Shown in pieces: positions 7,517-15,995 of a stretch of 64,000 nt of DNA (within the stretch, counting starts at the first letter, position 1; the number at the start of each line of letters is the position of its first letter). Source of the DNA: Paraburkholderia sp. BL21I4N1. GTDB lineage: Bacteria > Pseudomonadota > Gammaproteobacteria > Burkholderiales > Burkholderiaceae. A program made the translations under genes and the position numbers. Under the pieces are notes generated by a model, which was not told where the DNA came from, did not search any database, and saw nothing but the letters and a program-made list of their open reading frames with translations. The DNA is taken from contig NZ_PVEN01000008.1 in the NCBI RefSeq assembly GCF_002973525.1, positions 124,001 to 188,000 of the forward strand. The letters are read 5' to 3'.

Positions 7517-7977
7517 AATGTATTTACGTTGTCAATACAAGTCAAGGGGGGTGAACGCTGCCCCACATGGCCGTCAGACGCGGAAACAAGCCCCTTGGGA
7601 CGAACCGTGCGGCTGGGTGCGAACAAGGGGCATCGATGGCGCTGCTTCCATGAATAACGCCCTTTGATCAGCCTCGGGCGTGGGACGTCGCGTGAGCGGC
7701 CTGCCTTCATTCAGAATGCAAACCCATCCCCCACCGGCTGCGCAAAAGCCCCTATATGCCATAGGTCTTCTCCGCATCGTTAATAGATAGCGGCAAAGCG
7801 CTCATCTCCGTTTGCGCGAGGTTTGCCATGTGGCGCTTTCAACGTCTGCCCGCGCAATGCATCGTGAGCGATCCGCACCTTGCCACGCGACCGATCGTCG
7901 GCGATTTTGCCGCACGGATTGACAGGGGCAGGAACCAATGAGAGAGCTTGTGAGCTTCTCTCTCATTCGGAGCCTTT
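7517..7977. other. intergenic stretch without a supportable gene
   Basis: Several short minus-strand frames exist but none has a convincing ribosome-binding site or recognisable content. The stretch has a few short GC-rich inverted repeats. It may hold decayed coding sequence. Confidence 0.4.
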
Positions 7978-8172
7978 GTGCACATTTCACTCCCTGAACT
8001 CACCCTAATTATCGCTGGCTTCTTCATTGTTGGTCTGTGGGCTGGATGGCGGCTTGTCGCATTTGGCCGGCAAACTGACACCATCCAAAACATGCAGAAT
8101 AGATCGGCCTCTCGCGCTAGCGCGTCAGGAGGTGCGCAATTTTCCAACAATCACGGCGCCTCGCGTGACTGA
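7978..8172 (+). CDS. small single-pass membrane protein, unknown
   Basis: This 64-residue frame starts with GTG behind GGAG (5-6 bases). It has one clear membrane helix (LTLIIAGFFIVGLWAGWRLV, residues 8-27) followed by a polar tail. It overlaps the 3' end of the convergent gene by 48 bases. No family recognised. The helix makes it a plausible real inner-membrane peptide. Confidence 0.45.
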   Translation: MHISLPELTLIIAGFFIVGLWAGWRLVAFGRQTDTIQNMQNRSASRASASGGAQFSNNHGASRD

Positions 8173-8460
8173 GAAACCTGCGTCTCCCAAATATGTTGAG
8201 CTCCCATCTTTTAGTTTTGCGTGATTGGGCTCAGATGCGCCAATTGCCAGAGGAATGATATTCACAACGTCATACCCCTCGGAGTCGAGGTCGTTATAAA
8301 TACTCTCAACACTTTGGCAAAAATTGTCATAGTCTGCGAGCCTCTCGGTAGGAACCTGAACCTTCTTTTTCTTTTTATTCCAGAACCAACCCTCGGTGGT
8401 CTCGCCTTCGAATTTCCCACTAGCAGTATAAAAATACCGGGCTACGAATTTTTTCGCCAT
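8125..8460 (-). CDS. hypothetical small soluble protein of the island
   Basis: This 111-residue protein has a charged region WFWNKKKKKVQV (about 26-37), a helix with NFCQSVESIYNDLDSEGYD and a strand-rich end. The spacing of the central part (a sequence count per position, then GYDVVNIIPL) resembles small proteins of the YkuJ or DUF4177-like type in general shape, but I cannot assign it. Base composition is more AT-rich than in the neighbouring chromosome, consistent with acquired DNA. Confidence 0.55.
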   Translation of the reverse strand: MAKKFVARYFYTASGKFEGETTEGWFWNKKKKKVQVPTERLADYDNFCQSVESIYNDLDSEGYDVVNIIPLAIGASEPNHAKLKDGSSTYLGDAGFSVTRGAVIVGKLRTS

Positions 8461-8684
8461 TTCAAATTTTCTCGTCGCATGGATTAATCCCTTTGGTCGC
8501 TACATTGGGCGACCTTGCCTAACCCTTCACTTTCGGGAGCGCTTGCCGAACCCACGCGGCTCGCCACTCCCGTTTCGCTAGTGGCGACTGTGATACTATC
8601 AGTGAGCCGTTTATTTTTCATACGATTTCTGGCTCACCATCGCCTAAGCGATTGATCTTGCTGACGAAATCTCGGGAGCGGGTT

Positions 8685-8705
8685 GTCCTCCCTGATTCGC
8701 CACCA
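8685..8705 (+). other. tRNA 3'-end remnant, probable right attachment site (attR) of the element
   Basis: GGTTGTCCTCCCTGATTCGC followed by CACCA reads like the T-arm and acceptor 3' strand of a tRNA ending in CCA. The T loop is not canonical, and no 5' half of a tRNA precedes it. The terminator follows directly. This is what remains when an element integrates into the 3' part of a tRNA gene. The tRNA identity could not be determined. Confidence 0.5.
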
Positions 8706-8713
8706 GTTGCAAG

Positions 8714-8750
8714 AAAAAGCCGCTGATCCGCAAGGTTCAGCGGCTTTTTT
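8714..8750 (+). terminator. intrinsic terminator, probably of the interrupted tRNA gene
   Basis: AAAAAGCCGCTGA and TCAGCGGCTTTTTT form a long stem capped by a short GC-rich GCAA loop helix. It begins only 8 bases after the CCA of the tRNA-like remnant and has no protein gene in front of it. Confidence 0.85.
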
Positions 8751-8791
8751 GTTTTTGGTCTTCCAAATCGCAACTTCAAGGAGGTTTCTTG

Positions 8792-9154
8792 ATGAAGTCC
8801 CGCACCGCCAGGCTCGCCGCGGCAGCCGCATCCATCGCCCTCATCGCCGCCGCATCCGCGCTGTCGGCCCAAGCTCAGGCCCCAGCCCAAACCCCGCCCG
8901 ACAGCCAGTGGCGCGCCACCCCCACCACGCTCTCCACGCTCCTGCAAGACGGCTACAAAATCGTCGCCGTCGTCGACAGCGCACGCGGCAGCGCCGGGTC
9001 GGCCGACACGATTTTCGTCCAGCGCGACCAGAGCGCGTTCAAATGCATCGACCCGCAGCAACCGGATGCGAAGACGAGACCCCCCGTCACACCGCCCGCC
9101 TGCTTCGAACTGGTACCGCCGTCCGGCGTCGCCCCGGCCTCCGAGCCGAAATAG
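8792..9154 (+). CDS. exported hypothetical protein
   Basis: A 120-residue protein whose Ala-rich signal peptide ends around ALSAQAQA (residue 29). The ATG is preferred over the TTG just before it because AAGGAGG lies 7 bases upstream. The mature part (LQDGYKIVAVVDSARG, two cysteines at KCIDP and PACFE) is conserved-looking but not of a family I recognise. The two cysteines could form a disulfide in the periplasm. It is the first gene on the chromosome side of the integration site. Confidence 0.7.
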   Translation: MKSRTARLAAAAASIALIAAASALSAQAQAPAQTPPDSQWRATPTTLSTLLQDGYKIVAVVDSARGSAGSADTIFVQRDQSAFKCIDPQQPDAKTRPPVTPPACFELVPPSGVAPASEPK

Positions 9155-9206
9155 GATCGGTGCGCGCACCTGGCGTACATGCGCTAAACCCACCCGCGCA
9201 CCCACC

Positions 9207-10787
9207 TCACCTGCGCCCCGCCTCCAGCCTGAAAAACGCGACCGCCTCATTAAGCTGTCGCCCCTGACCCTCCAGCGACTGCGAAGCCGCCGCCGCCTCT
9301 TCGACCAGTGCGGCATTCTGCTGCGTCACGGTATCCATCTGCGCGATCGCCTGATTCACCTGCTCGATGCCGCGACTCTGCTCGCCAGTGGCCGCCGCGA
9401 TCTCACCCATGATGTCGGTCACGCGCGCCACCGCGTGCGTGACTTCCGCCATCGTGCTGCCCGCTTCCTGCGCGAACGACGAGCCGTCGCGAATCTTCTC
9501 CACCGACGCGTTGATCAGATCCTTGATCTCCTTCGCCGCCACCGACGAGCGTTGCGCCAGACTGCGCACCTCGCTCGCCACCACGGCAAAGCCACGCCCT
9601 TGCTCGCCCGCGCGCGCCGCCTCGACCGCCGCATTCAGCGCGAGGATATTGGTCTGAAACGCGATCCCTTCGATGATCCCGGTGATATCCGCGATCTTCG
9701 CCGAGCTCGCGCTGATGTCGCCCATCGTGCCCACCACGCGGCTCACCACCTCGTTGCCCTTCTGCGCGATGTCCGACGCGTTGGTCGACAACGCGCTTGC
9801 CTGCTGCGCACTATTGGCGTTATGACGCACGGTCGCCGTCAATTCTTCCATGCTCGACGCGGTCTGCTGCAACGACGACGCCTGCTGCTCCGTCCGCGAC
9901 GACAGATCGACATTGCCCGCGGCGATCTGACTCGAGCCGGTTGCGATACTGTCCGCGGCAAAGCGCACCTGGCCGATCAGCGTAACGAGGCTCTGCTGCA
10001 TTGCGCCCATCGACGCCAGCACGCTACCCTCCGGCGCCTGCCGCGCGCCGGCCACCGGGCTCAGATCGCCGTTGGCGACCCGCTGCGTAACCTCGCTCAA
10101 TGCCGCCGGCTCGGCACCCAACGCTCGCGTCAGGCCCCGCGTGATCAGCACGCCGGCAATCGCCGCCGCGCCGGTCGCGAGCAGGCAGATCGCAATCAGC
10201 AGGTTGCGCTGGCGGGTATTGCGCGCGTCGGCTTCCTGCACGCTCCGTTCGGCCTGGCTGCGGGAGTACTCGACGTAGTCGTCGGTGACTTTGATGAGTG
10301 CGGCCAGCAACGGACGGCATTCGTCGTTGATCTTGGCTGCCGCCTCGTCGCGCTTGCCGTCCGTTGCGAGCGCAACGATCCCTTGCGCGACCGGCGTGTA
10401 AGCCGCCTCGATGCGGCTCATCTCGGCGACCAGTTCGCGAGATTTACCGGACGCGTCGGCGGCGTCATCGACCATCTGCCTGAGTTTGGTGAGGCGCGTT
10501 TGCACGTCCTGCTGGGCTTGCGCCTCGGCGGCCTTTTCAAGCGCGAAGTCTTGCGGCTTCGTCACGAGCGCCATATTGCGGGCCGCAATGGCGCGGCGAT
10601 CGACCGCGGTGCGCACGCGTGACGCCAGTTCGGCACGCGCGCTGATCCCGGAGACGTAATCCGCGAACCGCTGGTCGGCATCGTTGAGAGAATTGACGGC
10701 CACGCCTGACACGAGCAGGACGCTTGCCGCCAGTACCCCGAAGGCCGTCGCAAGCCGGGCTTTGACGGTGAGCTGTTTGTTGTTCAT
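9207..10787 (-). CDS. methyl-accepting chemotaxis protein
   Basis: A 526-residue Tsr/Tar-like chemoreceptor. It has a first membrane helix (about 12-32), a four-helix-bundle periplasmic sensor domain, a second helix near 190-212 (LLIAICLLATGAAAIAGVLI), HAMP, and the cytoplasmic signalling domain. The hairpin tip reads NILALNAAVEAARAGEQGRG, the CheA/CheW-binding signature. Start MNNKQLTVKARL is chosen because membrane and sensor layout then match the family; the frame extends 53 codons further upstream without support. The ligand is unknown. No pentapeptide NWETF tether is seen at the C-terminus, which ends FFRLEAGRR. Confidence 0.92.
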   Translation of the reverse strand: MNNKQLTVKARLATAFGVLAASVLLVSGVAVNSLNDADQRFADYVSGISARAELASRVRTAVDRRAIAARNMALVTKPQDFALEKAAEAQAQQDVQTRLTKLRQMVDDAADASGKSRELVAEMSRIEAAYTPVAQGIVALATDGKRDEAAAKINDECRPLLAALIKVTDDYVEYSRSQAERSVQEADARNTRQRNLLIAICLLATGAAAIAGVLITRGLTRALGAEPAALSEVTQRVANGDLSPVAGARQAPEGSVLASMGAMQQSLVTLIGQVRFAADSIATGSSQIAAGNVDLSSRTEQQASSLQQTASSMEELTATVRHNANSAQQASALSTNASDIAQKGNEVVSRVVGTMGDISASSAKIADITGIIEGIAFQTNILALNAAVEAARAGEQGRGFAVVASEVRSLAQRSSVAAKEIKDLINASVEKIRDGSSFAQEAGSTMAEVTHAVARVTDIMGEIAAATGEQSRGIEQVNQAIAQMDTVTQQNAALVEEAAAASQSLEGQGRQLNEAVAFFRLEAGRR

Positions 10788-11117
10788 TGGTTTGGTCTTG
10801 GATGGACGGTTTGGTATGCGAAAAGAGAGACCGTCCACTCGCCCCTTCCGTCTACGGATAACCACGGTCAGTGGTCCTCCGAACATGCAGGCGGCATTAT
10901 CCACGCGAATCTCACGCACGGAAAAAGTGTTGGAAATCAGATACAAAGCGGCGATTCGCGACGCTGGGTCACACGACCGTCAGCTTCCGGCGGGATAAAA
11001 AAAGGGAGTCAGCCCTCGCTGACTCCCTGAATTGCCACTTCTCGCGCTTTGCGCGCGCTGCTGCTGTTGCTGTTGCTGTTGCTACGGTTATTGCCGCCGT
11101 TGCTCCAATCCGTTGGC
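10788..11117. other. intergenic stretch with a terminator and a short-unit repeat
   Basis: No gene is supported. It includes the phospholipase terminator and, just beyond that gene, about four units of a TTGCTG hexamer (11058-11083). The chemoreceptor promoter should lie in the lower part. Confidence 0.5.
11001..11028 (-). terminator. intrinsic terminator of the phospholipase gene
   Basis: On the minus strand GGGAGTCAGC and GCTGACTCCC pair around a 4-base loop and are followed by TTTTTTT. Confidence 0.8.
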
Positions 11118-13256
11118 TTAACTCGCCACGCCCATCGCCGGATCGCTGATGCTGTCCTTGCCGGTTTCGACGCGGCCGGCAAAGCGGCGCGAGAAGCCGC
11201 CTGTCATTGTCAGCGTGAAGTCATACCAGCCGCCGGCGGCGCCGACGGACCAATACGGTTCGACCTGCATCCCCGCCGGCACCGCGTAGGTCCACGGACC
11301 GTCGCCGCGATACGCGTTCGACGTGACCGTCACGTTGGCGGCCGCGTTACCGACGTTCATGATCGTCAGATATACCGCGTTGTTATTCACGTCGTAGCAC
11401 ACCCGCACTTCGGGGTTCGGCCCGCTCGCGACGCTCGCCACATTGCCCTGGAACGCGCGATGAAAACCGTTCGGCCCGAGCACCCACAGGCTGTAATTGC
11501 CTTGATCGTCGGCGAGCGCGCTCCATGAATCCGACAGTTCCTTGCCGGCTTCGACGGTGTAGCGACGCGGCACGCGGTCGAGATGCAACTGGTCGTACAC
11601 ATGAAACACCGCGCCTACCGTGCCGGTATTGCTAAAGATCAGCCAGATCAGACCGTCCTGCGTATCGGCGTTGGCGCTCACATGCAGCAGATACGGCAAC
11701 GCACGCGACGGCCGCGACATCAACGCCTGAGTCGGCATCTGCTGGCTCGCCGCCGCCGGCACCGGCACCGCGCCGAGCGCGCTCTGCTGCACGTTCTGTG
11801 CGTCGGCCTGGGCCTTGGTCGGCGCGGGCAGCGCCGCCACCGGCGCGTCGTTCGGATTGCGGAAATTGAACGCCGAGGTCAGGTCGCCGCACACCGCGCG
11901 CCGCCACGGACTGATGTTGGTTTCGGTCACCCCGAAGCGCTGTTCGAGAAAACGCAGCACCGAGGTATGGTCGAACACCTGCGAATTGACCCAGCCGCCG
12001 GTGCTCCACGGCGACACGACGAACATCGGGACGCGCGGCCCCGGCCCGAAGGTCTGGCCATCCGGCACGAGCGGCGACGAATCGCCGGGCGGGTTGGCTT
12101 TCGTGAAGTACTCGTATTGCGCATTCACCGTCGTTTTACCGGCAAAGGTGCCGTCGGCATTTTTGGTCGGCGCGTCCGGCGGCGGCATGTGATCGAAGAA
12201 GCAGTCGTTCTCGTCGTAATTGACGAACAGCACGGTCTTGCTCCACACGTCGGGGTTCGCGGTCAGCGTATCGAGCAGCAGTTGCAGGTAGTAGCCGCCC
12301 TGTCCCGGCGTCGATGCGCCCGGATGTTCGCAGTACGCCTGCGGCGACACGATCCAGCTCACCTGCGGCATCTGTCCCGCCGCGATGTCGTCTTTCAGCG
12401 ACTGCAAGAAACCACCGTCGGGCATGGTGTTGCCAATGCCCTTGTAGAGCGGCGCCACCGCTTCGAGCGACTGCGTGTACGGCAGCAAGGGCGAGCCCGG
12501 CAGCGTCTCGTTGACCTTGCGATAGGTCGCGAAGCCGGCGAGCGAGTTGTCGGTGTAGTTGTCCGGCATGTTCTGGTAGACCTTCCAGCTCACGCCCGCC
12601 GCTTGCAGACGTTCGGGATACGTCGTCCACGTGAGGCCGGTCGCGGATGCGCCGAGGCCGTCCCAGCCGTCGTTGTTGACCACCGGATTGGAGCCCGCGC
12701 TCGCGCCGTTGGTCCCGGACCACAGGAAAATGCGGTTCGAGTTGGTGCCGCCGTGCAGCGAGCAGTGATAGGCGTCGCAGATCGTGAACGCATTCGCCAG
12801 CGCCACATGGAACGGCAGGTCGGACTGGTTCAGATAACCCATCGACACGTCGCCCTTGGCTTTCGGCCATTGCGTCATGCGGCCGCTGTCCCACGCCGCG
12901 TGCGCGTCGGTCCACGAATGCGGACCGCCCGCGAGCAGCGCATTGCCCTTGGTGCTGTCGAGATAGAACGGCAGCACGGTGCGCGTGCCGTCGTTCTGCT
13001 GGAACACGGTCGTGCCGCCGGGTTGCGGAATCGTGAAGCGGTCGCTAAAACCACGCACGCCCGGCAGCGTGCCAAAGTAGTGGTCGAACGAGCGGTTCTC
13101 CTGCATGAAGATCACGACGTGCTGCACGTCGTTGATGGTGCCGGTCGTGTTGTTGGCGGGAATCGCGAGCGCGCGGCGAATCGCGGGCGGAAACAGGCTC
13201 AGCGCGGCAGCGCCCGCGGCGCTGCGCAGGAAGGTACGGCGGTCCAATGAGGTCAT
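11118..13256 (-). CDS. phosphocholine-specific phospholipase C, Tat-exported
   Basis: A 712-residue secreted phospholipase C of the PlcH/PlcN family that cleaves phosphatidylcholine or sphingomyelin head groups. The start MTSLDRRTFLRS gives a Tat signal (RR at 6-7) with cleavage near residue 31. The preceding 85 codons in frame are arginine-rich shadow. The active-site segment QENRSFDHYFGT (52-63) and later YDENDCFFDHMPPP are family signatures. Two C-terminal bacterial PLC domains (about 490-700) include the WTYAVPAGMQVEPYW region. It follows a lipoprotein gene and an AlkP-like gene in the same direction and ends in an intrinsic terminator. Phosphate limitation is the usual signal for such enzymes but no Pho box was identified. 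Confidence 0.92.
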   Translation of the reverse strand: MTSLDRRTFLRSAAGAAALSLFPPAIRRALAIPANNTTGTINDVQHVVIFMQENRSFDHYFGTLPGVRGFSDRFTIPQPGGTTVFQQNDGTRTVLPFYLDSTKGNALLAGGPHSWTDAHAAWDSGRMTQWPKAKGDVSMGYLNQSDLPFHVALANAFTICDAYHCSLHGGTNSNRIFLWSGTNGASAGSNPVVNNDGWDGLGASATGLTWTTYPERLQAAGVSWKVYQNMPDNYTDNSLAGFATYRKVNETLPGSPLLPYTQSLEAVAPLYKGIGNTMPDGGFLQSLKDDIAAGQMPQVSWIVSPQAYCEHPGASTPGQGGYYLQLLLDTLTANPDVWSKTVLFVNYDENDCFFDHMPPPDAPTKNADGTFAGKTTVNAQYEYFTKANPPGDSSPLVPDGQTFGPGPRVPMFVVSPWSTGGWVNSQVFDHTSVLRFLEQRFGVTETNISPWRRAVCGDLTSAFNFRNPNDAPVAALPAPTKAQADAQNVQQSALGAVPVPAAASQQMPTQALMSRPSRALPYLLHVSANADTQDGLIWLIFSNTGTVGAVFHVYDQLHLDRVPRRYTVEAGKELSDSWSALADDQGNYSLWVLGPNGFHRAFQGNVASVASGPNPEVRVCYDVNNNAVYLTIMNVGNAAANVTVTSNAYRGDGPWTYAVPAGMQVEPYWSVGAAGGWYDFTLTMTGGFSRRFAGRVETGKDSISDPAMGVAS

Positions 13257-13311
13257 ATTGGGCGTGTTGGGCGGGTTCGGGTCGTCGTCGGAAGGGAGGC
13301 GCGCACGTGGG

Positions 13312-13680
13312 TCACGGCGCGCAGACGAGTTGCGTGTTCTGCAACGGCTGCACGGCGCTCGCGCCCAGCGCGGCGCAGGCGCCGGAAGCGGGCGCGGCGA
13401 CGATCGGCACCGCCGCGCTCGCACCGCCCGCGCCGGCCGCCGCGTTGTTCGCGGCAGTGGCACCGCCGCTCGCGCCGCCCGAACTGCTACCGCCGTTCGA
13501 GCTGCCGTCACAGCCGGCCAGCGCGACGCAGCACAATGCGCCCAGGGCCGCGGCGGTCAGCAGGCCGCGCTGACGCGCCGGTGTCCGGCGTGTATGGACC
13601 GCGGACATCTCACAGACCGCCTGCGCGCCGCGCTTTTCGCGCAGCGGCTGCCCGTTCGGGAAAAAACGTGTCGGGTTCAT
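13312..13680 (-). CDS. small lipoprotein of the phospholipase group
   Basis: A 122-residue protein with an N-terminal arginine-rich region, a hydrophobic stretch and lipobox ALAGC (Cys at about 61), followed by a Gly/Ser/Ala-rich linker and a short disulfide-capable end (SGACAALGASA, TQLVCAP). The long n-region before the hydrophobic core is odd, and a later start is possible. It sits 13 bases after the phosphatase-like gene and 55 before the phospholipase, so the three are probably one operon. Function unknown. Confidence 0.65.
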   Translation of the reverse strand: MNPTRFFPNGQPLREKRGAQAVCEMSAVHTRRTPARQRGLLTAAALGALCCVALAGCDGSSNGGSSSGGASGGATAANNAAAGAGGASAAVPIVAAPASGACAALGASAVQPLQNTQLVCAP

Positions 13681-13693
13681 CGCGAGACTCCGG

Positions 13694-15805
13694 TTAGTGC
13701 GTGAGCGTGGACAACGGCTGCCCCGAACCGAACACCGACTGCAGCTCGGTTTCGGTGACGACACGGGTCCACAGCGCGAGGTCGCTGAACGCCTGGACAT
13801 CCGGCGGCGTGGCCGCACACTTGCCGACGGTGTACGGCGGCGTGTCGTTACAGGCGTTCATGTAGTAGTGGCCAGTGCCGTCCTCGTTCAACCCGAACAC
13901 ACCCAGACCCGGCAGCTTGGCGATGTTCACGCTCAAGGCCTGGCCCAGCACCTTCTGCTCGCCGAGCACCGGATCGAACACGTAGGCGTTGATCTTCTTC
14001 GCGGCGGTATCGATGGTGAGCGCGAGGTAGGTCCACTTGTTGGCACTGACGTTCAGGCTGTTGATGTCGTTACGCGTGCTGCCGTCGCCGAGATTGAAGC
14101 GGATGTTGCAGCTCGCGCTCGACCCCGGAAACAGCCCGATCGCGATACCCGCATTGCCGCCCGAGTAGTAGTTCTTGTTCGAGAAGATCGGCGTGCCGTT
14201 GCCCGTCAGATTCGCGCACGACGTATAGAACCAGAAGCCGATCGTGAATTGCGCGTGGGTCGTCACGTCGTTGGTCTGCGTCAGCTTGTAGCCGTCGAAA
14301 CCGTTGGTATCGACCGTATGCGTGTCGATCTGCAGACCCTTGCCGCCGAACGGATCGGCGAACAGCGAGCCGCCGTCGGCGTCCGCGGCCCACGGGCCCA
14401 TCGTGCTGGCGTTCAGACGATCGACCGGCGGCAGCGCGCCGAACGGGTAGTAGCTGCTCAGGCCGGTGGTCAACGTCGTCGCGAGCGGCGGCGGGGGCGG
14501 CGGAGGCGGCGGCGGTTGCACGTAGACGACCTGGGTGATCGTCGCGAGCGGCGCGCTGCCGGCCACGACCGTGTAGTTGAACGGATAGACGCCGGTCGCC
14601 GTCAGGCCGAGCTGGCTGTCGGTGTAGGTCGCCGTGCCGGCGGGCAGGCTGGCGATCTGCGTGCCGTTGCGCAGTACGCTGATCGCGCCGCTGGCCGGCG
14701 CGGTCCACGTCAGCACGAGGCTGGCGTTGTCGCTACCGGTCGTGCCGATCAGTTGCGACACCGGCGTCGCGCCGATCAGTTGACCGCCGTCGAGCGCATA
14801 GGTCGCGGCGGCCGGCAGCGCGCTCTGGTAAGCGAGCAGCGTCGGCGTGACGTCGGCGATGCTGGCGCGCGTATAGAGCGCGGCCATGGTCGACGGCGCA
14901 GTCGTGTTGCCGAGACGCGCATTCGGCGCCTGATTCAACGCGATGAAGCTGGTCGATTCGAGCGGCAGTGGCAAGCCGTCGGTGCCACCGGCCGCGTTCA
15001 GGCCGTGGCTGCTGGTCACCACGACCAGCCAGTTTTCATTGCTGCGCTTGGCCGTTTCGGCAACCAGCGTGCCGAGCGCGCTGTCCAGTTGCGTCAGCGT
15101 GCTCGCATAGTTCGTCGACGACAGGCCGGCGTTGAGCGCCGCGTCCTGCGCCGAGTGATATTGCGCGACCACCAGCGAATAGCCGTTGTCGATCATGCTC
15201 ACGCCGTTCTGCGTGACGCAGGCGTCGACTGAGGCGCAATTCACCAGCGTGTTGAGATTGCCGGCGTTCTGATCCGGCGTCAGCAACGCGGCGAGACCGT
15301 TCGAATCGACGGCCGCGCCCATCGTGCCGAAGCCGGCCGTCTTGAGGAGCTGGAACACGGTACTGCTATGCGAGGCCTGGTTCGGCGCGTCGGAGTTGAT
15401 CTGGTGACGATCGGCCCAGGTGCCCGTCAGGATGCTCGCCCAGCCGGGTGTGTCGAGGTTCGGTTGCTGCGAGAGCGTGCCGTTGACGCCGCCGCTGTAG
15501 GCGGGCGCCACGGTCAGCTTCGCGAGATTCGGCAAGGTGCCGCCGGCCATGCCCGCGCTCAACGCGTTGTAGGTCACGCCGTCCAGCTCGACCAGCAGCA
15601 TTTTTTTCGCTGCGGGACCGGTGGCCGCAGGCGTGCTGGCCGGCGTGCCGGGTTGCGTGTTCGCCGCGCCGCTGCCCGAGGTGCCGCCGGAACCGCTGCC
15701 GCCCGCTTGCGACACGCCGCCGCAACCGCTCAAGCTCGCCGTAGCGCTGAACGCGCCGAGCAGCGCTAGTCCGCATGCCAATTGCACGACGGTGTGCCGT
15801 CTCAT
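13694..15805 (-). CDS. alkaline phosphatase-superfamily lipoprotein with polyproline linker and LamG-like domain
   Basis: A 703-residue lipoprotein (lipobox LSGC, Cys28) with a Gly/Ser/Thr-rich linker to residue 65. Residues 68-345 have the type I phosphodiesterase layout: LVELDG (Asp75), DTPGWASILTG with candidate nucleophile Thr119, and TSSHG (264-268) where SDHG is usual. An FN3-like segment (about 360-428), ten prolines (431-440) and a LamG/concanavalin-like domain (about 445-695) follow. The missing Asp in the SDHG motif and the altered D-G-H motif at 221 suggest changed or lost metal binding. GGAGAGGGG precedes the ATG. First gene of the phospholipase operon. It may act on cell-surface or host phosphoesters, or may only bind them. 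Confidence 0.8.
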   Translation of the reverse strand: MRRHTVVQLACGLALLGAFSATASLSGCGGVSQAGGSGSGGTSGSGAANTQPGTPASTPAATGPAAKKMLLVELDGVTYNALSAGMAGGTLPNLAKLTVAPAYSGGVNGTLSQQPNLDTPGWASILTGTWADRHQINSDAPNQASHSSTVFQLLKTAGFGTMGAAVDSNGLAALLTPDQNAGNLNTLVNCASVDACVTQNGVSMIDNGYSLVVAQYHSAQDAALNAGLSSTNYASTLTQLDSALGTLVAETAKRSNENWLVVVTSSHGLNAAGGTDGLPLPLESTSFIALNQAPNARLGNTTAPSTMAALYTRASIADVTPTLLAYQSALPAAATYALDGGQLIGATPVSQLIGTTGSDNASLVLTWTAPASGAISVLRNGTQIASLPAGTATYTDSQLGLTATGVYPFNYTVVAGSAPLATITQVVYVQPPPPPPPPPPLATTLTTGLSSYYPFGALPPVDRLNASTMGPWAADADGGSLFADPFGGKGLQIDTHTVDTNGFDGYKLTQTNDVTTHAQFTIGFWFYTSCANLTGNGTPIFSNKNYYSGGNAGIAIGLFPGSSASCNIRFNLGDGSTRNDINSLNVSANKWTYLALTIDTAAKKINAYVFDPVLGEQKVLGQALSVNIAKLPGLGVFGLNEDGTGHYYMNACNDTPPYTVGKCAATPPDVQAFSDLALWTRVVTETELQSVFGSGQPLSTLTH

Positions 15806-15995
15806 GTTCGTCCCCTCTCCGATGCCGATGTGCGCCGGACCATCCGGCGAATCGATGCAACGATAGGGACCGCGGGCGACGCGGGTATGTCGTTCTACGC
15901 AAGCTGGCCGATACCGTCATCAGCCATTTTGTGAGGGCCGCGTTCTTACGGGCGATACGTGGCGCCAGGTGTTCATTCCGGGTTCGCGAAGCGTG

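Noticed and set aside
7574..7777. Minus-strand frame of 67 codons (GGGWVCILNEGRP)
   Set aside because: No ribosome-binding site and no recognised family; could be decayed sequence but cannot be supported as a gene.
8618..9316. Minus-strand frames that read through the tRNA remnant
   Set aside because: They contain the WWRIRxDNP type translation typical of antisense tRNA reading and overlap an exported protein gene with a strong ribosome-binding site.
9066..10622. Plus-strand open frame of 518 codons opposite the chemoreceptor
   Set aside because: Composition is Arg/His-rich antisense noise. The minus strand has the full chemoreceptor domain order.
11058..11083. TTGCTG hexamer repeat as a possible phase-variable tract
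   Set aside because: It lies in a 3' non-coding region after the phospholipase gene, is only about four units and not in any promoter or gene start.
11583..13250. Plus-strand open frame of 555 codons opposite phospholipase C
   Set aside because: Antisense of a gene with clear signal peptide and active-site motifs; composition is Arg-rich without domains.
13697..15232. Plus-strand open frame of 511 codons opposite the phosphatase-like lipoprotein
   Set aside because: High-GC antisense frame; no ribosome-binding site, no domain.
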